A DNA stretch of 64,000 bases from Posidoniimonas corsicana. GTDB taxonomy: Bacteria; Planctomycetota; Planctomycetia; Pirellulales; Lacipirellulaceae. The DNA lies in the NCBI RefSeq assembly GCF_007859765.1, contig NZ_SIHJ01000001.1, positions 3,141,156-3,205,155 of the forward strand. The letters run 5' to 3'. Shown here one piece after another: positions 54,120 through 61,118 of the stretch. The translations under genes were made by a program, and so were the position numbers. Numbering within the stretch: the stretch's first letter is position 1; each line of letters begins with the position of its first letter. Below the pieces are notes generated by a model. It ran no database searches. It saw only the letters and a list, made by a program, of their open reading frames with translations, and was not told the origin of the DNA.

Positions 54120-55580
54120 CTACATGTCGTCGATCACCTCGCTGTACGCGCGGCCGCTGCGACGCAGCGCGGCGCGGTACTTGTTGCGCGCGTCGATGTA
54201 GTTCATGCCGAGGTAGAAGTTCCACGCGATCGAGCCAATAGCGGCCACCGCCACCACGGCGTACCAGCTCGACTTGCCGCTGCTGGGCGGCGGGTCGGCG
54301 CCTGCCGACTGCTGGTCGTTCTGCTGGCCACCAACGCTGGCCTGGCCGTCGATCGAGTTGGGGTTCCACGAGGCGGGGTCGGGCGCCTGGCCGCCGGCGG
54401 AAGGCCCGTACGACGCCGTCGTCGGACGGGGCGGGTAGCCTCCGTTGGCGCCGCCGGCGTACTGCCCGTGGTTGTAGGGGGGTGCCGACTGGTTGGAATC
54501 AGGCCAGGGCGGCCAAGGATCGTCGTTCGCCGCGGGGGGCTGGCTCTGCTGCCCCCCCGGCGGGTACTGGTTGTTCGGCGCGTACTGGCCCTGCGCAGGC
54601 GGCTGGTGCGACTGGACCTGGTTGGTTCGATAGCTGTTTGAGTTGTCGGAACGCGAGTCACGGATCGGCGCGAAGGTCTCCTCCTCCTGCTCACTAAAAC
54701 TCACGAACGCCTGCCCGCCACGCGGGGCGGTCTGGCCGGAGTACTGCGACGGGTCGACCGATGGGTTCCCGCCGCTGGCGGACGGCAGGCCGCTGGGTGG
54801 GAGCGGCGGCGGGCTCTGCCCAGGCGGCGGAGACTGAGCGCCGGTCGGCGTGGTGAGCACCGGCGGCCCCGACGATCCAGGATAGCCCTGCGGCGACGCG
54901 GCCGTGGGCGTTAGCGACGGGATCGGCGGGTACGCGGCGGTCGGCGTCTGCTGGTTGTAGGCGTAGGGTTGATAGGCGCCTGGCGCTTGGGGCGTCGCCA
55001 CGGCGGCGGTCGTTGTGGTGGTCGTGGCGGTGGGGTTCACCATGTGGCGGAAGCCATCACGGATGTTCAGCGCGGTGCCTTCGATCGCCTCACCGGTGTC
55101 CTTGATCACCCGGCCGGTGCCGTCGATAACCTTCTCCGTGCCCTTGGCGAGTTGCGAGCCGATGCTCTTGCGGGGCTCGGCGGCCGGGGTGTTGTATTCG
55201 CTAAACCCCTGCTCCATCGCGGTTGGGACCGGCGGGTAGCCCTGCGGTGGGTACCCCTGCGGCGGGTAGGTCTGCTGGTAGACCGTGTGGCGGATCGGGG
55301 CGAACTGCTCGTCATCGATCGCCTCGGCGTCGACGGGGGGCTTCAGCACGCCGTGCCGCTGCGGGCCGTCGCCGAGCTTCACCACCACACTGCGGATCCG
55401 CTTCACGTCCTGGGGCACATCGCTGCGGAATGTCGACGGGCCTCCCTCCTCGGCCGCTTGGAGGAGCTCCTGCTCGACGGTCACGACATACTCGTGCCCA
55501 CCTTGGGCGTCGTCGACGGGCCGCCATTCGTAGGTGACCGCGGTCGCGGCCAGCGCGGCAAACAAGAAGGCGGTGGGCAT
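54120..55580 (-). CDS. Exported Pro/Gln-rich protein with C-terminal membrane anchor
   Basis: 486 residues from the ATG at 55580 (MPTAFLFAALAATAVTYEW), which directly starts a hydrophobic signal segment; a longer frame to 55658 adds charged sequence and is less likely. The middle is low complexity, rich in Pro, Gln, Tyr and Gly with YPPQGYPP repeats. Near the C terminus is a hydrophobic segment (SSWYAVVAVAAIGSIAWNFYLG) and a short basic tail. The N-terminal 130 residues contain a compact region (YVVTVEQELLQ, SVVVKLGDGP). Function unknown. Confidence 0.7.
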   Translation of the reverse strand: MPTAFLFAALAATAVTYEWRPVDDAQGGHEYVVTVEQELLQAAEEGGPSTFRSDVPQDVKRIRSVVVKLGDGPQRHGVLKPPVDAEAIDDEQFAPIRHTVYQQTYPPQGYPPQGYPPVPTAMEQGFSEYNTPAAEPRKSIGSQLAKGTEKVIDGTGRVIKDTGEAIEGTALNIRDGFRHMVNPTATTTTTTAAVATPQAPGAYQPYAYNQQTPTAAYPPIPSLTPTAASPQGYPGSSGPPVLTTPTGAQSPPPGQSPPPLPPSGLPSASGGNPSVDPSQYSGQTAPRGGQAFVSFSEQEEETFAPIRDSRSDNSNSYRTNQVQSHQPPAQGQYAPNNQYPPGGQQSQPPAANDDPWPPWPDSNQSAPPYNHGQYAGGANGGYPPRPTTASYGPSAGGQAPDPASWNPNSIDGQASVGGQQNDQQSAGADPPPSSGKSSWYAVVAVAAIGSIAWNFYLGMNYIDARNKYRAALRRSGRAYSEVIDDM

Positions 55581-55741
55581 GCGATTTCTTCCGTTGATGC
55601 AGCCAATTGGGGAGTGATCCCAGGCACGATTCCTTCGGCCTTCGGGCCAGCTTAACACACTCCGGCCCGGCCGCTAACACCGATTGCGGCCGCCCCAGAC
55701 GCCGGGAGTTGCTAGCGGGCCCGCTTGCTCCGCGGGTGCTA

Positions 55742-57049
55742 TCACTCTCCGCCGCCCGCCGGGTCCTCTGCGGGAGGGGCTTCCTCGGCGGATGGCGGGG
55801 CCGGCTCGGCGGCCGCGGGAGAGGTGACCACGCGGGCGGCGCCCAAAGCTAAACCGCCTTCTTCCTCTAGGTTCTCCAGCTCCTTGCGGAGCATGGTCAA
55901 CAGCGCCTGCAGGAACGCCACCAGCATTGGGCCAACCAGGATCCCGATCGGCCCCAGCGCCGTGACGCCGCCCAGCACGCTGAGCAACGCGAGCAGCGGG
56001 TGCAGCTTGGACTGGCCGTGCAGCACAATAGGCTTGATGACGTTGTCCGCCGTTGAAACGATCGCTGCGCCGTAGATCGCCAGCCCGACCGCCGCGAAGG
56101 TCTGGCCCTGGACGAACAGCACGATCGCCACAAAGCCCCACACGGCCATCGCGCCGACAAACGGCACCATCGCCAGCAGCATGGTCATCACGGTGAGCAA
56201 GAAGATGGGGCCATTGTCCATTGCGAAGTAGTAGCCGATGCCGGCGAGCAGGCCCTGCACCACCGCCGACAGCAGCGTCGCGACCACTACGGCCCGGCTC
56301 ACCTGGGCGAAGCGTTCGAGCAGCTCCTCCTCGTACGCGTCGTCCAGCGGCGATAGGTGCATCATGGTCTGGATCATCGCCGGCCCGTCGACAAAGAAGT
56401 AGAACACGGCGACCGTCATCACCAGGAGCCCCAGCCCGATCGAGCCCACCGCCTTCAGCCCCACCAGCAGCGAGTGCGGCCCCTCCTCACCGGCGACCGA
56501 GAGCACCTGCCGCTTCAGCACGTCAAACTCGTCGTTCGTGAGCGGGCGGCCGACGAGCTGCTGGTACGCGAGCGCGACCCGCCGCAGCCGCGAAGGCATT
56601 TCGTCTTCCTTGAGCGGCTGGGCCTGCCACTCGGCCTGCAGCTTGTCGAAGTCGACGTTCCACAGCCGCACCAGCGCGTTGCCGGACTGATCCTCGCCGG
56701 CGGCGTTGGTCGTCACGTTGGCGATTGCCGACAGCTCTTCAAACGCTTGCCACCCCAGCAGCACGCATGGGAGCAGCACGGCCAGCAGGATCACAGCGGT
56801 CGTGCAGAGCGCCGGCAGCGACTTCTTGCCGGGCAGCTTGGCCACAAACCACTTGAACACCGGCTCGAAGATCACCACCAGCACGCCCGCCAAGAACAAC
56901 GGCACCACGAACAGGGCCATCACCTTGAAGAAGAACAGGCCGGTGAGCACGAGCACGGCGACCAGCGCGATCAGCGACACCACGCGCGGGATCGCGCGGG
57001 GGTGGTCGGCGGCGTCGGCCAAGAGGTTGGGCGAGGAGTCGGTCGGCAT
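55742..57049 (-). CDS. AI-2E family permease (TqsA/PerM-like)
   Basis: A 435-residue polytopic protein with seven to eight spans. Two hydrophobic segments open the N terminus, a large soluble section follows, and the C-terminal half holds the family motifs: GLLAGIGYYFAMDNGPIFLL, VPFVGAMAVWG and GPIGILVGPMLVAFLQALL. The AI-2E group includes the E. coli TqsA autoinducer exporter and the Na/H antiporter-like PerM relatives, so the transported species is not determined. The C-terminal tail is Glu/Pro/Ala-rich. Confidence 0.88.
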   Translation of the reverse strand: MPTDSSPNLLADAADHPRAIPRVVSLIALVAVLVLTGLFFFKVMALFVVPLFLAGVLVVIFEPVFKWFVAKLPGKKSLPALCTTAVILLAVLLPCVLLGWQAFEELSAIANVTTNAAGEDQSGNALVRLWNVDFDKLQAEWQAQPLKEDEMPSRLRRVALAYQQLVGRPLTNDEFDVLKRQVLSVAGEEGPHSLLVGLKAVGSIGLGLLVMTVAVFYFFVDGPAMIQTMMHLSPLDDAYEEELLERFAQVSRAVVVATLLSAVVQGLLAGIGYYFAMDNGPIFLLTVMTMLLAMVPFVGAMAVWGFVAIVLFVQGQTFAAVGLAIYGAAIVSTADNVIKPIVLHGQSKLHPLLALLSVLGGVTALGPIGILVGPMLVAFLQALLTMLRKELENLEEEGGLALGAARVVTSPAAAEPAPPSAEEAPPAEDPAGGGE

Positions 57050-57185
57050 GCGGGCGGGGTTCCTTCTCGGCGTTCTCTTGCGCCGGCTGCGCGGTTAAGC
57101 TGGAGCCGATACTTTGCCACGGCCCGGGCCGGTTGCAAAGTGCAACTCGCCCTCCCCCGCCTTCGCTCCCCACCCGCGGATCTTG

Positions 57186-58151
57186 ATGGCCGCCGCCGAA
57201 CCCTCGCCCCGCCGACGTCTGCCACGGTGGGCGCTGCCGCTGCTGAAGGTCCTGGTGGCGGCGGTGGTGCTGCTGGCGGTGGGACGCACCCTAACCGCCG
57301 CAGCGCGGGGCCTGCAGGACGCGCCGGTCCGCCCGGCGGCCGGCCTGGCGGTCGCTTCCGGGGCGGTCTACGCGTTGGCCTTCCTGCCGATGGGCCTGTA
57401 CTGGCGGCGGGTGCTGCAGGCGTGGGGCCAGCCCTCGGGGTTGGGACCGGTGGTGCAGGCGTACTACCTGGGGCACCTCGGCAAGTACGTGCCGGGCAAG
57501 GCGTTGGTGGTGGTGCTGCGGACCGGCTCGCTCCGCGCCGCGGGCGGCCAAACCGCGGCGATCGCGGCTAGCGTGTTCGTCGAGACCCTCACGCTGATGG
57601 CGCTCGGCGGCGTGCTGTCGGGGGTGCTGCTGACGATCCCGCGGTTTGCGGCGGGCCAGCCCGCGTGGCTGGTGGTGGTGGCGTTCGGGCTGGCGGCCGG
57701 ATCGCTGCTGCCGATCTGCCCGCCGGTGATGAACCGGCTGATCGCGTTCTACGAGGCCCGTCGGCAGGACGCGCCGGCGGCCGAGCCGCACCGGCTGAGC
57801 TGGGGTCTGTTCGCGGCGGGCTGGCTCGCGGCGGCGGTCACGTGGTGCGGGCTGGGCGCGAGCCTGTGGCTGGCGGTCCGGTCGTGCCTACCCGGTTTCG
57901 AGCTGAGCATTAACCACTGGCTGGCGTGCCTGCTGGCGGCGGCGTTGCCGGTCGTAGCGGGGTTCCTGTCGCTCATCCCCGGCGGACTACTGGTCCGCGA
58001 CGGGCTGATGGTCGCGCTGCTTACCCCAACCGCAGGACCCGAAGTCGCCCTGGCCGCAACGGTGCTGGTCCGGCTGGCGTGGATTGGCTCCGAGGCGGTG
58101 GTTTGTGGTATCCTAGTGGCTGCCGCACGAGTCGTGCGTCTTGGCGGTTAG
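57186..58151 (+). CDS. Lysylphosphatidylglycerol-synthase-like (UPF0104) flippase-type membrane protein
   Basis: 321 residues from the ATG at 57186. It has about eight hydrophobic segments and the UPF0104/AglD-like pattern: WRRVLQAWG, YYLGHLGKYVPGKA (the conserved G-K-x-x-P motif) and SLIPGGLLVRDGLM (P-G-G motif). Such proteins resemble the flippase domain of MprF and often sit beside glycosyltransferases that make lipid-linked sugars. It starts a three-gene cluster with the GT2 gene 66 bp downstream. Confidence 0.75.
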   Translation: MAAAEPSPRRRLPRWALPLLKVLVAAVVLLAVGRTLTAAARGLQDAPVRPAAGLAVASGAVYALAFLPMGLYWRRVLQAWGQPSGLGPVVQAYYLGHLGKYVPGKALVVVLRTGSLRAAGGQTAAIAASVFVETLTLMALGGVLSGVLLTIPRFAAGQPAWLVVVAFGLAAGSLLPICPPVMNRLIAFYEARRQDAPAAEPHRLSWGLFAAGWLAAAVTWCGLGASLWLAVRSCLPGFELSINHWLACLLAAALPVVAGFLSLIPGGLLVRDGLMVALLTPTAGPEVALAATVLVRLAWIGSEAVVCGILVAAARVVRLGG

Positions 58152-58217
58152 CCCCGACCAGGCGACCGACCCGCGGCCTTCCTCCCCCCTGCACTCCCTC
58201 CCCTTGTGGTCGTGTCT

Positions 58218-59231
58218 ATGACCAGCGTCAGCATCGTCGTTCCTGTCTACAACGAAGCCGAGAGCCTGCGCGAGCTGGTCCGGCAGATCGACGAGGTAGC
58301 CTCCGCCAAGGACTACCAGGTCCAGGTGGTGTTCGCCGACGACGGCTCGTCCGACGGCTCCTGGGAGGTGATCGAGGAGCTCGCCCGGGAAGACAGCCGC
58401 GTGCTGGGCGTGCGGCTGCGGCGCAACTTTGGCAAGGCGGCGGCGCTCAGCGCCGGGTTCGAGGCGGCCGTGCACCCGTTTGTCGTCACGATGGACGGCG
58501 ACCTGCAGGACGACCCGGCCGAGATCCCCCGCCTGCTCAAGCAGATCGACCGCACGCAGGGCGGCGCGTTCGACGTGGTGAGCGGCTGGAAGCAGGTCCG
58601 CCACGACCCGCTGCACAAGACCGCTCCCTCGAAGGTGTTTAACTGGCTGGTCAGCAAGTCGACCGGCGTCCAGCTGCACGACCACAACTGCGGCCTCAAG
58701 GCGTACCGCCGCGAGGTGCTCAACGAGGTCTGCCTGTACGGCGAGCTGCACCGGTTCGTGCCGGTGCTGGCCGCCGCCCGCGGGTTCAAGGTGACGGAGA
58801 TCGTCGTGAACCACCGGGCCCGCCAGTTCGGCGCGTCGAAGTACGGCGCGTCGCGGCTGCTGAAGGGGCTGCTCGACATCCTCACGGTGCACTTCATCAC
58901 CGGCTACGCGCAGCGTCCGCAGCACCTGCTGGGCGGGCTGGGCATGGGCTCATTCCTGCTGGGGCTGGCCGGCATGTTCTACCTGGCCTGCCGCTGGGTG
59001 CTGAGCCGGGTGGTTGACGGCTGGACGCCGATCGACCTGCACGAGACCGCCGCCCTGTACTACAGCCTCGGCTTCCTGATGATCGGCACGCAGTTCCTGG
59101 CGATCGGCCTGCTGGGCGAGATGATCACCGCCCGGCTGAGCCGCAGCGAGGACACCTACTCGATCGCCGAGTACACCGACCCGAAAGCCAGCGCCGCGGC
59201 CAGCGACGCCCCCACCCACCACGAGGCGTGA
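58218..59231 (+). CDS. GT2 glycosyltransferase, DPM1/GtrB-like
   Basis: 337 residues from the ATG at 58218; GTG codons at 58206 and 58212 are alternatives. The GT2 fold opens with SIVVPVYNEAESL, has the VVFADDGSSDGS nucleotide-binding loop, the DGDLQDDPAE metal motif and the CGLKAYRRE region near the acceptor site. Two C-terminal spans (MGSFLLGLAGMFYLACRW and LGFLMIGTQFLAIGLLGEM) are the membrane anchor seen in GtrB-type polyisoprenyl-phosphate glycosyltransferases. It likely makes an undecaprenyl-phosphate sugar. The stop codon overlaps the next start by 1 bp. Confidence 0.88.
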   Translation: MTSVSIVVPVYNEAESLRELVRQIDEVASAKDYQVQVVFADDGSSDGSWEVIEELAREDSRVLGVRLRRNFGKAAALSAGFEAAVHPFVVTMDGDLQDDPAEIPRLLKQIDRTQGGAFDVVSGWKQVRHDPLHKTAPSKVFNWLVSKSTGVQLHDHNCGLKAYRREVLNEVCLYGELHRFVPVLAAARGFKVTEIVVNHRARQFGASKYGASRLLKGLLDILTVHFITGYAQRPQHLLGGLGMGSFLLGLAGMFYLACRWVLSRVVDGWTPIDLHETAALYYSLGFLMIGTQFLAIGLLGEMITARLSRSEDTYSIAEYTDPKASAAASDAPTHHEA

Positions 59232-60754
59232 TGAACGAGTCCCCAGGCGGACCCCAGGCCGACGCCGCGATGTCCGACGCGCGGCTGCGTTGGTCGGTCT
59301 ACGCGATCCTGATCGCCGTCGCTGTCGGGCAGTGGTCCGGCCGCATCCTGGCGGTCAACTCGGTCGACGTCGTGCGGCTCGAGTCCTACCGCATCGACCA
59401 GCGGCTGCGCGACTTCCGCGCCGAACAGGCCGAGGGCGGGCTCGCCGGCGACCAGCTCGACGCCAAGGTCGAACGGAAGCGGGCCGACCTCGAGGAGAAG
59501 CTGCGGCTGCAGCGGCCGTTCCTCAGCAGCAACGACCGCAGCCGCTGGGTGGCCATCCGCGCGTTGGTCGAGGGGGGCACGTTCGCCATCGACGACTACG
59601 TGAGCCAGCCGGGCTGGGACACCATCGACAAGGTCCGCCACAAGGACGCAAACGGCGAGCTGCACTACTACAGCAGCAAGCCCCCGCTGCTGTACATCCT
59701 GCTGGCCGGCGAGTACTGGCTGGTCAACAAGGCCACCGGCTGGACGCTGGGCGACGAGCCCTACGCGGTTGGCCGGCTGATGCTGCTGACCTTCAGCGTG
59801 CTGCCGTTCGCCCTGATGTTGACGCTCGTGGCGGCGCTCGCCGAGCGGTTCTGCGTCTCGACCTGGGCACGCGTCTACGTGGTGGCTTGCGCCTCGTTCG
59901 GCACGATGTTGTCGGCGTTCGCGGTGGTGCTGAACAACCACCTGTTCGCGGCGGTCGCAACCGCCGTGACGCTGTACTGCTGGGTGCGGATCCGCGAGAC
60001 CAAGGACTTCCAGTTCCGCTGGTTCGCCCTCGCCGGGCTGGCGGCGGCGTTCACGGCCGCCAACGAGCTGCCGGCGTTGGCGATGCTGGTCGGCGTCGGC
60101 CTGTCCCTCCTGGCGTACGACGCCCGCGGGACCCTGCTGGGCTACGCGCCCGCGGCGCTGCTGGTCGCGGTCGCGTTCTTCGGCACCAACTACTACGCCC
60201 ACAACTCGCTGCGCCCGCCCTACATGCACCGCGACAAGGAGAACGTCGAGGACAACTGGTACCACTACCCGAACAGCCACTGGGACAACCCCAAAGGGAT
60301 GGACCAGGGCGAGGAGTGCCAGGGCGTGTACGCGTTGCACGCGCTAGTGGGGCACCACGGGCTGTTCTCGCTGACGCCCATCTGGCTGCTGTCGGTCGCC
60401 GGGTCGATCGCCTGGCTGTTCCGCGGGTCGGGCCTGCGTCGCGAGCTCGCGTTCGGCGTGCTGGGCCTCACGCTGGTGGTGCTGGTGTTCTACCTCGGCC
60501 TGCGCCCGCAGGCCGACCGCAACTACGGCGGCATGACCAACGGGCTGCGGTGGGTGTTCTGGTTCGCGCCGCTGTGGCTCGCCACGATGAGCCCCGCGGT
60601 CGACTGGGCGGCCCGCACCGCGGGCGGTAGGGCGTTGGCGATGACGCTGCTCGCGTTCTCGGCGTTGTCCGCCGCGTTCCCAACCTGGAACCCCTGGTCG
60701 CAGCCCTGGGTCTACCACTGGATGCAGTGGTGCGGCTTCGATCTGCTGGGCTAG
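59231..60754 (+). CDS. Polytopic membrane protein, possible GT-C glycosyltransferase-like
   Basis: 507 residues from the ATG at 59231, overlapping the GT2 stop codon (TGATG), so the two are translationally coupled. The first span (residues 20-40) is followed by a soluble, charged stretch (DVVRLESYRIDQRLRDF) and then about nine spans. The overall shape recalls GT-C enzymes that use polyprenyl-phosphate sugars, and coupling to a GtrB-like gene supports this, but I do not see a sure catalytic Asp/Glu pair in the first loop. The role is therefore inferred. Confidence 0.62.
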   Translation: MNESPGGPQADAAMSDARLRWSVYAILIAVAVGQWSGRILAVNSVDVVRLESYRIDQRLRDFRAEQAEGGLAGDQLDAKVERKRADLEEKLRLQRPFLSSNDRSRWVAIRALVEGGTFAIDDYVSQPGWDTIDKVRHKDANGELHYYSSKPPLLYILLAGEYWLVNKATGWTLGDEPYAVGRLMLLTFSVLPFALMLTLVAALAERFCVSTWARVYVVACASFGTMLSAFAVVLNNHLFAAVATAVTLYCWVRIRETKDFQFRWFALAGLAAAFTAANELPALAMLVGVGLSLLAYDARGTLLGYAPAALLVAVAFFGTNYYAHNSLRPPYMHRDKENVEDNWYHYPNSHWDNPKGMDQGEECQGVYALHALVGHHGLFSLTPIWLLSVAGSIAWLFRGSGLRRELAFGVLGLTLVVLVFYLGLRPQADRNYGGMTNGLRWVFWFAPLWLATMSPAVDWAARTAGGRALAMTLLAFSALSAAFPTWNPWSQPWVYHWMQWCGFDLLG

Positions 60755-60768
60755 ACCGGGTCCGCTCC

Positions 60769-60918
60769 TCAGCTTTCCGCGTCCGCCTCGTTGTCCGGGA
60801 TGAGGAGCATCTCGTCGAGCTCTTGCTCGCTAAGCGGCGGCAGATTGTCGGCGCCGCCGGCCGGCTCGTTCTCGGCGGGCGAGGGGTCCGCTGACGATCC
60901 GTTGGTGGGGTTGGTCAT
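60769..60918 (-). CDS. Possible small acidic protein downstream of the ATPase gene
   Basis: A 49-residue frame from the ATG complementary to 60916-60918, on the strand of the SMC-like ATPase gene and 200 bp after its end. It has the polar, Pro/Glu-rich opening and LSEQELDEMLLIPDN ending of a natural small protein. A much longer open frame in this phase runs antisense-like through the ATPase gene and is not real. The 60919-61118 gap holds nothing else. Confidence 0.35.
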   Translation of the reverse strand: MTNPTNGSSADPSPAENEPAGGADNLPPLSEQELDEMLLIPDNEADAES

Positions 60919-61118
60919 AGGGGTGCATCGGGCGTGGCGTTGGCGAGCGCGTGGACGGCCGGGCGGGTGACGCCCTGCAGTGCCGGCCACGGTGTGGCGA
61001 TCCACACCTGGAAAGAATAGGCGCCGGCGCGTGGTGGCTTGCCACAAATCGACGCAGAGGCGGTTATCCCCCGCCCGCACAACCGTTGCAGAAGGCGCCG
61101 CCGGCTCGTCGGCTCGCG

